DNA of 64,000 nt from contig JAGYJF010000006.1 in the NCBI GenBank assembly GCA_018402135.1, positions 62,001 to 126,000 of the forward strand, read 5' to 3'. Both the position numbers and the translations under genes were made by a program. Position 1 is the first letter of the stretch; each line of letters opens with the position of its first letter. Below the pieces are notes generated by a model. That model was not told where the DNA came from and made no database searches. It saw nothing but the letters and a program-made list of their open reading frames with translations. Source of the DNA: Flavobacteriaceae bacterium (GTDB lineage Bacteria > Bacteroidota > Bacteroidia > Flavobacteriales > Flavobacteriaceae). Of the stretch, positions 33,819 through 42,900 are shown piece after piece.

Positions 33819-33853
33819 AAAGGCTAATTCCATGTTGAATTAGCCTCTTTTTA
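33819..33853 (+). terminator. rho-independent terminator of dps
   Basis: A 10-bp stem (33821-33830 with 33837-33846) and six-base loop are followed by a T-rich tract (CTTTTTATTT). Confidence 0.82.
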
Positions 33854-33906
33854 TTTAAATAATTGCCTGATGTTTTTACCTCGAGGATAGTATGATTAAA
33901 AAATAT

Positions 33907-34329
33907 TTAAAAGCGGATGGTTAAATTTAACGATTCATCAGCAACCGTAAATTTTGCTTCATTAAATTGTGGTGGACCAAAACTCATAGTATTATTTGAA
34001 GTGCCATAGGATTCTTTTGGCATTCCATTGGCTTCGAAATCCATAGTATAGTTTTCGTTTTCATCGTGTAACACTAGTAATGCGTAATCTCCTGGAGTAA
34101 CATTTTTAAAGATAAACGTTGCTTTGCCGTTTTCGACTTTGCTTTCTAAACCCTCTATCCCTTTTCCTTTCAAGAAAGTATCTTGGGTATGCAAATCAAT
34201 AAGTATTTTACCATTGTCGTTTTTTGCATTCTCTACAGTAACCGTAATAGTTAATTTTTCTTGTTCTTCTTGGGCCATTCCAGAAAAAGTAAGTAATAAA
34301 AAAGCTGTAAGTGTTGTAATAAGTTTCAT
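33907..34329 (-). CDS. DUF2141-type secreted protein
   Basis: Start placed at ATG 34329 (140 residues), giving a signal peptide MKLITTLTAFLLLTFSGMAQ; the eleven codons upstream look non-coding. The mature part fits DUF2141, small periplasmic Ig-like proteins: LTITVTVENAKNDNGKILIDLHTQD, FKNVTPGDYALLVLHDENENYTMDFEANGMPKES, and SFGPPQFNEAKFTV. The function is unknown. Single gene, convergent with dps. Confidence 0.85.
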   Translation of the reverse strand: MKLITTLTAFLLLTFSGMAQEEQEKLTITVTVENAKNDNGKILIDLHTQDTFLKGKGIEGLESKVENGKATFIFKNVTPGDYALLVLHDENENYTMDFEANGMPKESYGTSNNTMSFGPPQFNEAKFTVADESLNLTIRF

Positions 34330-34462
34330 AATATTTGTTTTTAGATGATTAATATGAAGCAAATATTATGGATTATAATTCTTTTAAATAATTAAAGCTA
34401 CCGAAATGTAAATATTGAAAGCTGAATTGTAGTTTGGTATTTGTAAGGTGGAATTTTAGGCT

Positions 34463-35794
34463 CTATAAAAGTCCTCGCGCTTTTATTTCGAGATATTTAT
34501 TAATGGTATTTACCGTTAAATTTTCGGGTGTGGTTAGAATGGATTGAATACCGTGTTTAAGTAATTCGTTGACGATTAACTTTTTTTCGTAGATAAATTT
34601 TTCAGCAATGGTTTTTTCGAATATTTCTCTGGTGTTGTCTGCTTCTTTTTTGGTGAGTTTTTGAAGCTCAGTGTTTTCAAAAAATATAACAACTAACAAA
34701 TGATTTTTAGCAATGGCTTGTAAATACGGTAGTTGTCGGTAAAGTGCGTCTAAAGTTTCAAAATTAGTATACAATAATAAAAGACTACGCTGCGAGATAC
34801 TTCGTTTAATGTCGATATACAATCTTGAAAAATCCGACTCTACAAAGTCTGTGTTGATATTGTAAAGTGTTTCCAGAATCTTATTCATTTGGGATGGTCT
34901 ACGTTCCGCAAAAACTTTATTTTCAACCTTTCGGCTAAAGGTAAACATACCGGCTTTGTCTTGCTTTTTTAAAGCTACATTACTAATCACCAAGGTGGCA
35001 TTTATGGCATAATCCAAAAGACTCAAACCTTCAAAGGGCATTTTCATAACGCGACCAGTATCTATCACACTGTAAATCGGTTGTGATTTTTCATCTTGAT
35101 ACTGGTTTACCATTAGCTGACTTCGTTTGGCAGTGGCTTTCCAGTTGATGTTTCTAATATCGTCACCAATAACATATTCTTTGATTTGTTCAAACTCCAT
35201 GGTATGACCAATACGTCTGATTTTTTTCAAACCGTGTTCAAATATTTTATTCGAAAAGGCGAGCAACATATATTTTCGCAGTTGCAAAAATGATGGGTAA
35301 TTGGGCACCATTGCTTCATTTCCGAATTGAAATCTTCTACTGATGAAATTGATAGGTGTGGTTGTGTAAATATTTAAATTACCAAATAAGTATTCGCCAC
35401 GCTGTAAAGGTCTTAAGGTGTAATGAATTTTTTTCTTTTCACCTGCATACAATTCAGTTTTGATATGGAAATCTCGCTTTTGGTATTGAAATGGTAACTC
35501 GTCTATTACATTTAATTTAACCTTAAAATTGTAAACATTCTTAAGTGAAATATTAATCGGGTTATCGTCGCCATTGCTTAACTTTTCAGGTAAATTTCTG
35601 CTAGATTCAATGCCGTTTTTTCTGAAAAGCAATACAAAATCAAAAAGGAGTAAGCCTAAAAACACTATAAACAGCATGCTGATAATAATATACAATCCCG
35701 GAAAAATATAGGAAAGTATGTAGCTAGCTACAAAACACGCCACTATTAAAAAGAAGCGTGATTCTAAATAAGTGTTTTTAAGTAGTTGTTTCAC
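34463..35794 (-). CDS. DUF58-domain membrane protein of the MoxR operon
   Basis: A 443-residue protein with two N-terminal transmembrane helices (about 13-50), a beta-rich middle and a DUF58/vWA-like domain containing EYVIGDDIRNINWKATAKRSQLMVNQYQDE (about 210-240) and the Mg-site-like VIDTGRVM. DUF58 proteins form an operon with MoxR AAA+ ATPases and are thought to be their clients or adaptors. It shares one base with the end of the MoxR gene, so translation is coupled. It is the last gene of the six-gene operon. Confidence 0.9.
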   Translation of the reverse strand: MKQLLKNTYLESRFFLIVACFVASYILSYIFPGLYIIISMLFIVFLGLLLFDFVLLFRKNGIESSRNLPEKLSNGDDNPINISLKNVYNFKVKLNVIDELPFQYQKRDFHIKTELYAGEKKKIHYTLRPLQRGEYLFGNLNIYTTTPINFISRRFQFGNEAMVPNYPSFLQLRKYMLLAFSNKIFEHGLKKIRRIGHTMEFEQIKEYVIGDDIRNINWKATAKRSQLMVNQYQDEKSQPIYSVIDTGRVMKMPFEGLSLLDYAINATLVISNVALKKQDKAGMFTFSRKVENKVFAERRPSQMNKILETLYNINTDFVESDFSRLYIDIKRSISQRSLLLLYTNFETLDALYRQLPYLQAIAKNHLLVVIFFENTELQKLTKKEADNTREIFEKTIAEKFIYEKKLIVNELLKHGIQSILTTPENLTVNTINKYLEIKARGLL

Positions 35795-36843
35795 TAACGC
35801 GGAATTTCAATGGTTTCTAAAATTTGATCGACTACTTTATCAACCGTAAAGGCCTCCATTTCTCTTTCTGGCGTGAGTACCAAACGGTGTTTTAAAATGG
35901 CTTTTGTGCAACGCTTTATATCATCAGGAGTTACAAAGTCTCTCCCGTTAATGGCGGCATTGGCTTTTGCGGCATTCAAAATCGCTATAGAAGCACGTGG
36001 TGAGGCACCCAAATATAAATTGGCATTGGTACGTGTATTATGCACGATAGCAGCAATATAACTCAGCAAATGCGATTCAACCAAAACTTGTTTTACCAAT
36101 TCTTGAAAAGCAATGATTTGTGTTGCGTTTAAAATCGGTTTTACATTGTTAAAATCAAATTCGTCTTGACGTTCGTGATTTTCAACAAGAATTTTAATTT
36201 CATCTTCTAAATTTGGATAATCAACATTTATCTTAAACAAGAAACGGTCTAATTGGGCTTCTGGTAATCGGTAAGTCCCTTCTTGTTCTATTGGGTTTTG
36301 GGTGGCGAAGACTAAAAAGGGCGGTTTCATTTTGTACTCGGTGCCATCCATAGTTATTTGGCGCTCTGCCATTACTTCAAATAATGCCGCTTGGGTTTTG
36401 GCCGGTGCTCGGTTTATCTCATCTATTAAAATTAGATTCGAAAAAATGGGTCCTTTTTTGTATTCAAACTCGTTAGATTTAACATTGAAGATAGAAGTCC
36501 CCAAAATATCACTCGGCATTAAATCCGGTGTAAATTGAATTCGGCTAAAATCGATGTCCAATGTTTTTGCTAATAACTTAGCGCTAATTGTTTTAGCAAC
36601 CCCAGGAACACCTTCTATTAAGGAATGTCCGTTGGTTAATATTGAAATAATCAGTAGTTCTACCATTTCATTTTGGCCAACGATCAGTTTTGCAACTTCT
36701 TTTTTTATGGCTTCAACGGCTTCTTGCAAAGGTGCCAAATCTATTCTGCTTTCAAAAGCGTTATCGTTGTTGCTCAGCTCGTTTGCCTCGGTGTTGTTTG
36801 GGTTTGTTTCTTCTGGAGAAGCATCTGGATTTTGTAGTTCCAT
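35794..36843 (-). CDS. MoxR-family AAA+ ATPase
   Basis: A 349-residue MoxR ATPase, a chaperone-like activator of protein complexes. Walker A reads GVPGVAKT (the MoxR-typical variant), Walker B LILIDEINRAP, followed by sensor 1 FATQNPIEQEGTYRLPEAQLDRFLF and the arginine-finger region GASPRASIAILNAAKANA. The acidic, Asn-rich N-terminus (about 1-30) is low complexity and variable in the family. It shares a single base with the upstream gene and one with the downstream DUF58 gene, so the operon order is fixed. It probably acts on the envelope proteins encoded around it. Confidence 0.95.
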   Translation of the reverse strand: MELQNPDASPEETNPNNTEANELSNNDNAFESRIDLAPLQEAVEAIKKEVAKLIVGQNEMVELLIISILTNGHSLIEGVPGVAKTISAKLLAKTLDIDFSRIQFTPDLMPSDILGTSIFNVKSNEFEYKKGPIFSNLILIDEINRAPAKTQAALFEVMAERQITMDGTEYKMKPPFLVFATQNPIEQEGTYRLPEAQLDRFLFKINVDYPNLEDEIKILVENHERQDEFDFNNVKPILNATQIIAFQELVKQVLVESHLLSYIAAIVHNTRTNANLYLGASPRASIAILNAAKANAAINGRDFVTPDDIKRCTKAILKHRLVLTPEREMEAFTVDKVVDQILETIEIPR

Positions 36844-38168
36844 TATATTTTGTTTTTGGTAAATGTTTCTATTTTTTTATTGAGTTCAATCAGTTCTTGT
36901 TCGGTATGTGCCGTTTTAGATTTAAGATAGGTAATATAATCAATGATGGCTTTGGTATCTTCTTTTGAATTACTCGATTTAAGAGCCAGCTTATCAATAA
37001 ACTGTTCATTTAAGGTTGCCGTTTCTAAATAATATCTAGTTCTAACAAATTCTAAAAAGAAGGTTATTTTCTTTAAAATGATATTGGTAAAATTACCGTT
37101 TTGATAGTATAAATCGCCAATTGTTTGCGTAAATGCTACCGTAGCATTTTTTAAGGGTTCTACCACAGGAATAATGCGTTGCGTTCTTTTGCCGCGAAAC
37201 AGTACAAATAAAAACAACGAACTTAAACTGATATAAAATGCCCATTTTAATGCTGTGTTTGCTAACACAAATCGCAAAGGACTTGTTATCACACGCCGAC
37301 CGCTTTTGTAATAATTATCCCAGATAAAAGGTTGTTTTGGCAGGTATGATAACGCCGTGGCTACATAGTCTTCTTTGTCGTTTAACATGTGGTAATTGGT
37401 AAATGCAAACGGATTGGTATGCAAGAGTAATTGGCCACCATTGTTGCCAAAATTAATTTTTATATAGTTGATTTTGTTTTTTGTGTAATCAAAATCATCG
37501 TAATAAACGTCATCGTAGAAAGCTTCTTCTTCTTCTTCTTCTAAAGAGTTGGTATTATTGCGGTTATCTTCATTGTTCAATAGGGCATTTTCCTTAATAT
37601 TATTAACCAACAAATCGTCCGCAAATTCAAAGGTTCCTAATACCAAAGTATTTAAGGTATCTATTGAGGTGAAGAAGTTATTTTCAATTACGTCTTCAAA
37701 TAAGGCTTCTTTATTTTTCAGTAGTGGATTTGTAAATTTTTGAACCGTTGGCTCTTTATAAAATTTACTGTAACCACTATTAAATTCAATATTAAGACTA
37801 TCAATGAATGCGCCATATATGCCATTGGCACTTAAGAATACAGAATTACCTCTGTCAACAAAATTTAAAATGGCATTCGATGACTGTTTGTCTAACGTGA
37901 TATAATTGTTAATTAGTACCAAATTGTAGCTTTGTGTGGAGTCCAGTTTTTTAAGATATTCAAATAAACTTTCGTTTGAGCTTTCTACCTTAATTCCCGA
38001 ATAATCTTCAAGTTCATTAAACAACACATAACAGCCTAATGGAATTTTATCGGACGCCGAATAAGAATCTCGCCAATTGAGTGCCTTGGGCTTGGTAACT
38101 TCTGCAATAATCATGAGCAGCAGCACAAAACCAATGGCGTAAAGCGCAATTTTTGAAGTTTTATCCAT
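36843..38168 (-). CDS. DUF4350-domain membrane protein
   Basis: A 441-residue membrane protein with an N-terminal transmembrane helix (about 6-22) and a second one at about 310-330. Between them is a DUF4350 ectodomain with the typical GNSVFLSANGIYG and INNYITLDKQSSNAILNFVDRG (a degenerate Rossmann/GATase-like fold). An unusually acidic linker (EEEEEEAFYDDVYYDDFDY, about 205-225) interrupts it. The cytoplasmic C-terminal part is helical. It is coupled to the DUF4129 gene upstream by an eight-base overlap. The function is unknown apart from constant association with MoxR-DUF58. Confidence 0.85.
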   Translation of the reverse strand: MDKTSKIALYAIGFVLLLMIIAEVTKPKALNWRDSYSASDKIPLGCYVLFNELEDYSGIKVESSNESLFEYLKKLDSTQSYNLVLINNYITLDKQSSNAILNFVDRGNSVFLSANGIYGAFIDSLNIEFNSGYSKFYKEPTVQKFTNPLLKNKEALFEDVIENNFFTSIDTLNTLVLGTFEFADDLLVNNIKENALLNNEDNRNNTNSLEEEEEEAFYDDVYYDDFDYTKNKINYIKINFGNNGGQLLLHTNPFAFTNYHMLNDKEDYVATALSYLPKQPFIWDNYYKSGRRVITSPLRFVLANTALKWAFYISLSSLFLFVLFRGKRTQRIIPVVEPLKNATVAFTQTIGDLYYQNGNFTNIILKKITFFLEFVRTRYYLETATLNEQFIDKLALKSSNSKEDTKAIIDYITYLKSKTAHTEQELIELNKKIETFTKNKI

Positions 38169-38886
38169 TGTTTTTCAAATTTTGAAGGTGGATAAAGTTG
38201 TTCATGTTTTTTTGGTATAGTTGTTCATCTACAGGAAAGTCACCGTACCATATATAATCGTAAACATAGGAAGCGCGCTTAAAAAGTTGCTTAGTGTTGT
38301 CGTTTTTAATTTCCTTGAGATAATCGCTATTGGTCTTATCGTAATGCCAATCAATCACTTTGTTTTTTGCTAAAGCTTTTAAGGATTTAAGATAGAGGTA
38401 CCGTGTTGCCAATCGGTAATTACCGCTTTCTACAGCTTGTGCAATGAGTTTTTCAAAATCAATTTCGGTGATATTTTCTTCAATGAAACTAAAGCCATCA
38501 ATGGTGGTTTCTTCGTTTTTGAAAACTTTACTAATCCGATTTTCAATTAAAAACCGTATCAATAAATACAGTGCTCCAACCGCTAGCAACCCATATATAA
38601 TAATTTCAAGAATTTTATAATCTATAAAATCTATTTGTATTCCAAAGATATCAGAAAGCCAATTAAAAAATCTACTCAACAGTTGCTGTAATAAATTAAT
38701 ACCGCCTGTATCATTGATGTCGTAATTAAAATCATTTCCAGTATATCTGTCTTTTATGGCTTCTTTAAAAGGTGTTACTGCAATGAGCGAAGAATCGGTC
38801 GCGATATCTTGCCGAGCAACTACAGGTGAAACGTAGCTCGCGAAAACTGCAAAGGAACCCAAGTAACTAACTTTAGTTGTATTCAT
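38161..38886 (-). CDS. DUF4129-domain membrane protein
   Basis: A 241-residue protein with an N-terminal hydrophobic signal-like segment, a periplasmic loop (SFKEAIKDRYTGNDFNYDINDTGG type), one transmembrane helix (about 90-115) and a cytoplasmic DUF4129 domain with NYRLATRYLYLKSLKALAKNKVIDWHYDKTNSDYLKEI. DUF4129 commonly belongs to MoxR loci or to transglutaminase-like protein operons. It overlaps both neighbours (14 bases upstream, eight downstream). Confidence 0.85.
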   Translation of the reverse strand: MNTTKVSYLGSFAVFASYVSPVVARQDIATDSSLIAVTPFKEAIKDRYTGNDFNYDINDTGGINLLQQLLSRFFNWLSDIFGIQIDFIDYKILEIIIYGLLAVGALYLLIRFLIENRISKVFKNEETTIDGFSFIEENITEIDFEKLIAQAVESGNYRLATRYLYLKSLKALAKNKVIDWHYDKTNSDYLKEIKNDNTKQLFKRASYVYDYIWYGDFPVDEQLYQKNMNNFIHLQNLKNNG

Positions 38887-39799
38887 TCAAGCCTATTTGT
38901 TCTATTTTACCTTTTAAATAAACGTTGTATTTCTTTTCGTATAGGTTGAAGTATAAGATGCCATAGGCCAATTGAGATAAGGCTTGCGAAAAAATAAAAC
39001 TCAAAATAAACATAGCAAAACTCAAGGTGAAAATAATACTGGCCAAAGTGCTTGTGTAAAAATCTACATCGCTTTCAATTGAAAAAAATAAGTATATACC
39101 GATAATAAATCCAGGAATTGTACTAATGAGCGCTGTAATCATCAAGTTTAATATACCAATTACCAAACCGTAGAGAATAACGTTCCAAAAATTTGAAAAG
39201 GTGAAGTCCCAAGCTTCTGAAATCGCGCTTCCTGCAGATTTGTTGTTAAAGAAAATGCCTATAAATGCAAGTCCGAAAATGGCAGCTAAACTGAAATTAA
39301 GTCCGTACTGAATAAAAATACCCAGTAACGGAATAAAAGCAACTACCAAAGAAATTAATATATAGACTAAATAAAAACCAAGGCCAATTAAAAGTAAAAT
39401 GATAATGTTTCCTAGGTTGTTTTTAATGTTTCTCCATATAGATCTGGAAGCAATGTCACCTTGCTTCGCAACATATTCAGAAATATAGGCACTTGAAAAA
39501 CTGTAATTTATAAGTGAGGTAATAAAAATCATTAATACCAGAACCACAGCACCAGCAATTAAATATACGTCAGTATCAATATTACTATCCATGCCAAATC
39601 TAAAATCGCGACTGGCCAAACCCATAAAGCCGGTTACCAACAGATACGAAGCAATAAGCGTAAAGATAATGCTAATGGCGTTGTACCTTAAATATAAATT
39701 TATATAGGTTTTAAAGTTGTATTTTAAAAATAAAAAATAGTTGTTTATAATGTCTCCAAAGCTGCTACGCAACCGAAGTTCTATGTAAGTTTTGCTCAC
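38873..39799 (-). CDS. polytopic membrane protein of the MoxR operon
   Basis: A 308-residue integral membrane protein with about six hydrophobic helices (about 40-60, 85-115, 130-185, 200-235, 250-285). The N-terminal RSSFGDIINNYFLFLKYNFKTYINLYLRYN resembles 'YIP1/DUF4013' or glycerophosphodiesterase membrane-domain families but I cannot place it firmly. Its start lies 35 bases inside the SpoIIM gene and it overlaps the DUF4129 gene by 14 bases, so it is a fixed member of the operon. No catalytic motif is seen. Confidence 0.75.
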   Translation of the reverse strand: MSKTYIELRLRSSFGDIINNYFLFLKYNFKTYINLYLRYNAISIIFTLIASYLLVTGFMGLASRDFRFGMDSNIDTDVYLIAGAVVLVLMIFITSLINYSFSSAYISEYVAKQGDIASRSIWRNIKNNLGNIIILLLIGLGFYLVYILISLVVAFIPLLGIFIQYGLNFSLAAIFGLAFIGIFFNNKSAGSAISEAWDFTFSNFWNVILYGLVIGILNLMITALISTIPGFIIGIYLFFSIESDVDFYTSTLASIIFTLSFAMFILSFIFSQALSQLAYGILYFNLYEKKYNVYLKGKIEQIGLNEYN

Positions 39800-40778
39800 T
39801 TATTTTATTTTTTTGATTTTGAGGATTGGCAATTTTATTTAAAATAATTGGATATGCAATATAATAATATACAATGATAAAAAGTGATAAAAATATGATT
39901 CCGTATGAAATAAAACTCGGCATTTGTTCGCCATACCTTGTTATAAATCCTTCGATAAATCCAGCGATTATAAAAAAAGGAATGGTACTCACCACGATTT
40001 TAAGTCCATCTTTTGCACCTTTGGTAAATGAAACATGCCTCGAATAGGTTTTAGGAAATAAAAAACTGTTCCCCATAACCAAACCTGCACATCCAGCAAT
40101 AACAATTACCGATATTTCGATGGTGCCGTGAAGCCAAATGGTTGAGGTTTTTTCAAGTAAACCATAGTTGTAGAAAAAAGTAATGAAAGCACCCAACATA
40201 ACGCCATTACTAAACAAAATGTAAATGGTCCCAACACTAAAAATCACTCCAAATGCAAAGGCCAAAATAGCAACTCTAATGTTGTTGATGGTAATTCCTA
40301 AAAACGTACCGATGTTACTGCCACTTTTATAAATGGCCATCGGTTCACCATTTTCAATATTTTCTATGGTTAAATTAACATAGGCATCACCTAAAATTAG
40401 TCTCACAAACGAGTCGTCATTTAGGGTTGAAACCACACCAATTAAAACCGCTGCCATAAAAATTAAAAAGGTATTCAAAAGGGTTTTGTGGTATTGCTGA
40501 AAAAACAATGGGAATTCATATTTCCAAAAACTAATAATTTTATTTTTAGATTCTTTTTTGGTGATATATATTTTTTGATGTGCCTGTGAAGCCAGTGAGT
40601 TTAAATACAGCAATGTCTTACTTTCTGGATAGTAAGTTTGAGCAAATGATAAATCATTCGTAAGCTGAATATAGTAGGAAGCAAGGTCGTCTGGATTTAT
40701 TTTCACATTATTGTGTAATGCCTTTTCAAATACCAGCCATTTTTCCTTATTTTGCTTCACGAAAGATGCTTCGCGCAT
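39765..40778 (-). CDS. SpoIIM-family (DUF95) membrane protein
   Basis: A 337-residue membrane protein of the stage II sporulation protein M family, first gene of the MoxR operon. N-terminal REASFVKQNKEKWLVFEKAL and a soluble helical region (about 1-95) precede about six membrane segments. Typical parts include ILFSNGVMLGAFITFFYNYGL and the conserved TIWLHGTIEISVIVIAGCAGLVMG. In sporulating bacteria SpoIIM works in peptidoglycan remodelling; in non-sporulating Bacteroidota it occurs together with RDD and MoxR genes. It is divergent from the RDD gene, with 33 bases between the start codons. Confidence 0.9.
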   Translation of the reverse strand: MREASFVKQNKEKWLVFEKALHNNVKINPDDLASYYIQLTNDLSFAQTYYPESKTLLYLNSLASQAHQKIYITKKESKNKIISFWKYEFPLFFQQYHKTLLNTFLIFMAAVLIGVVSTLNDDSFVRLILGDAYVNLTIENIENGEPMAIYKSGSNIGTFLGITINNIRVAILAFAFGVIFSVGTIYILFSNGVMLGAFITFFYNYGLLEKTSTIWLHGTIEISVIVIAGCAGLVMGNSFLFPKTYSRHVSFTKGAKDGLKIVVSTIPFFIIAGFIEGFITRYGEQMPSFISYGIIFLSLFIIVYYYIAYPIILNKIANPQNQKNKISEQNLHRTSVA

Positions 40779-40811
40779 AGAAATTTTAAATTTAAACGAA
40801 TATACATTGCA

Positions 40812-41537
40812 ATGGGCAATTTAGCAATTAACACCGCACAAAATGTAAATCTTAATTATAAACTTATAGGTTTAGGAGAACGCTTTGTCGCTTTTTTAAT
40901 AGATGGTGTTATTTTAATTACCTACATCACTATCATGGAAAATTTGGTGGAATTCTCCAAAATATTTGATGCGGATAATTGGACCAGACAAGGATTTTTA
41001 GGACTGTTTTTGTTGCCTGCATTTTTTTATTCGCTTATTTGTAACATAGCCTTTGGCGGTCAAACCATCGGTAAAATGATTATGCGTATTAAAGTTGTAC
41101 GTTTAGATGGCGCACCAACAGAGTGGTATAATTTACTAGTTAGATGGATGTTGCGATTGGTAGATATATGGTTGTTTTTTGCCTCTATCGGGGTGATGAG
41201 TATTTTACTTTCCGATAAAAAGCAACGTGTTGGTGATGCTGCTGCGGGCACTGTGGTTATTAGTGTTAAAAACAAAGAAAAAATATCCAGCACCATTCTA
41301 GAAGAGGTAAAGGATGATTATCAACCTGTTTTTTCGAATGTAACCATACTTACCGATAAGGACGTACGTATAATAAAGGAAGCATTTTTGATTGCAAAAC
41401 GCGATAATGATTTTAAAATGCTTATCTTATTAAGAACCAAAATCTGTAATACCTTGCAAATTGAATCGGATATGTTCGATAAAGAATTTATCAATACCAT
41501 ATTAAAGGATTATAATTATTACACCCAAAATATGTAG
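40812..41537 (+). CDS. RDD-family membrane protein
   Basis: Start placed at ATG 40812 (241 residues, MGNLAINTAQNVNLNY); the upstream frame extension overlaps the SpoIIM start and looks non-coding. The RDD core has the family's Arg and two Asp: LGERFVAFLIDGVILIT, then GGQTIGKMIMRIKVVRLDG and the helix ending LLSDKKQRVGDAAAGTVVI. A cytoplasmic C-terminal tail of about 90 residues follows. RDD genes next to SpoIIM-MoxR loci are a recurrent Bacteroidota arrangement. The role is unknown, with transport or envelope assembly proposed. Confidence 0.9.
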   Translation: MGNLAINTAQNVNLNYKLIGLGERFVAFLIDGVILITYITIMENLVEFSKIFDADNWTRQGFLGLFLLPAFFYSLICNIAFGGQTIGKMIMRIKVVRLDGAPTEWYNLLVRWMLRLVDIWLFFASIGVMSILLSDKKQRVGDAAAGTVVISVKNKEKISSTILEEVKDDYQPVFSNVTILTDKDVRIIKEAFLIAKRDNDFKMLILLRTKICNTLQIESDMFDKEFINTILKDYNYYTQNM

Positions 41538-41586
41538 GTCGCAAAATCACAGGCATCTCTCTAATTAATTAACTTAAAGCTTACTC

Positions 41587-42201
41587 ATGTTTTTCCAAAT
41601 TATAGATATTTTAGGAACCATTGCCTTTGCTATTTCAGGAGTTTTAGTGGCTTTAAATAAAAAGTTAGACCCGTTTGGCGTTTTTATAATTGCCTTTGTA
41701 ACTGCTGTAGGTGGCGGTACTTTACGTGATGTATTAATTGGAAAAACACCTGTTTTTTGGATGTTAGATATGACATTTTTGTATGTTATAGCAGGGTCAA
41801 CTTTATTCGCAGTCATCTTTCGTTATAAATTAGACAAGCTGCGCAAGTCTTTGTTTTTATTCGATACTATAGGAATTGGTTTATATACAGTAATTGGAGT
41901 TGAGAAAGGTCTTGCGGCTGGTTTACATCCCTTAATTTGTATTGCCTTAGGCACGATGTCGGCTTGTTTTGGTGGCGTACTTCGCGATATTTTATGTAAT
42001 GAAATTCCAGTAATTTTCCGAAAGGAAATTTATGCCACGGCCTGTATAGTTGGTGGGATGGTTTATTTTGGATTGAGTGCAATGGATGTTATTGAAAACA
42101 ATTTGGTGTTTTTAATTTCCGGTCTGGTTGTTATTGTTGTGAGGCTAACTGCTGTTGTTTTTAAAATTAGCTTACCTACGCTGTATAGGGTTAATCAATA
42201 A
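41587..42201 (+). CDS. TRIC/UPF0126-family membrane protein (YicG-like)
   Basis: A 204-residue protein of six to seven transmembrane helices in two repeated halves, each with the family's glycine-rich kinked motif: VGGGTLRDVLIGKTPVFW and CFGGVLRDILCNEIPVIF. Bacterial and archaeal relatives of TRIC channels form trimeric monovalent-cation channels. The start MFFQIIDILGTIAFAISGVLVAL is canonical. It lies 49 bases after the RDD gene in the same direction, and its end overlaps the convergent cyclophilin gene by 11 bases. Confidence 0.93.
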   Translation: MFFQIIDILGTIAFAISGVLVALNKKLDPFGVFIIAFVTAVGGGTLRDVLIGKTPVFWMLDMTFLYVIAGSTLFAVIFRYKLDKLRKSLFLFDTIGIGLYTVIGVEKGLAAGLHPLICIALGTMSACFGGVLRDILCNEIPVIFRKEIYATACIVGGMVYFGLSAMDVIENNLVFLISGLVVIVVRLTAVVFKISLPTLYRVNQ

Positions 42202-42898
42202 TCCTAACCGAATCAATCACCACATTCATCAAAGGCCATTCGGCTTGATCGGTTTCTTGTTTTGCAATCTCGTCCACAACAGCCATACCATTGGTTACTT
42301 GGCCGAAAATAGTGTAATCGCCATCTAGATGATAGGCGCCTTTTTCTGCTTGAACAATAAAAAATTCATAAGGAGACGCTAGTTTATGTGGGTTTTCAAT
42401 TTCCGAACTCGGTACCGAAACCATCCCACGGTGGTGCTTAAAACCATGTCTGGTATCTTTCGGAATTAGGTATTTTCCAATGCTTCCGCGTTTTCTTCCA
42501 ACCTCAGGATTATCTGTGTTACCACCTTGAATGATAAAATTATTAACCACGCGATGAAACAAGGTATTGTCGAAGTATTTCTGTTTGGTTAAAAAAATAA
42601 AGTTGGCGCGATGAAAGTTAGCTTGTTCAAATAATTGAATATCAATAGTGCCAAACTTGGTAAATATTCTAACTTTATTTTCGGGGTTTTCTACATCATA
42701 TTCCATAAAGAATTCCATAGCATTAGCCTCTGTAAGTTTTTTAAATGTTGGTTTTTTCTTATTTGCTATTGCTTTGGTTTTAGTTTTTTCAACCTCTACT
42801 GAATCTGTTGCAGGCTTTTCATGAATTTCTTTTGAAGTTTTTCTATCTTCACAGCTTAATAAAAATAGAAGTATAAGTATTTGAATTATAAATTTCAT
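42191..42898 (-). CDS. cyclophilin-type peptidyl-prolyl isomerase lipoprotein
   Basis: A 235-residue envelope lipoprotein (lipobox LFLLSC, Cys16, using ATG at 42898; the preceding TTG codon is not needed). After a Lys/Glu-rich linker comes a cyclophilin domain (about 75-234) with the signature FHRVVNNFIIQGG and the variable loop of bacterial-type enzymes (FKHHRGMVSVPSSEIENPHKLASPYEFFIV). It should catalyse prolyl isomerisation in the periplasm. Its start codon is only two bases from that of the divergent Nudix gene, so its promoter must lie within the neighbouring coding sequence. Confidence 0.92.
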   Translation of the reverse strand: MKFIIQILILLFLLSCEDRKTSKEIHEKPATDSVEVEKTKTKAIANKKKPTFKKLTEANAMEFFMEYDVENPENKVRIFTKFGTIDIQLFEQANFHRANFIFLTKQKYFDNTLFHRVVNNFIIQGGNTDNPEVGRKRGSIGKYLIPKDTRHGFKHHRGMVSVPSSEIENPHKLASPYEFFIVQAEKGAYHLDGDYTIFGQVTNGMAVVDEIAKQETDQAEWPLMNVVIDSVRIID

Positions 42899-42900
42899 CA

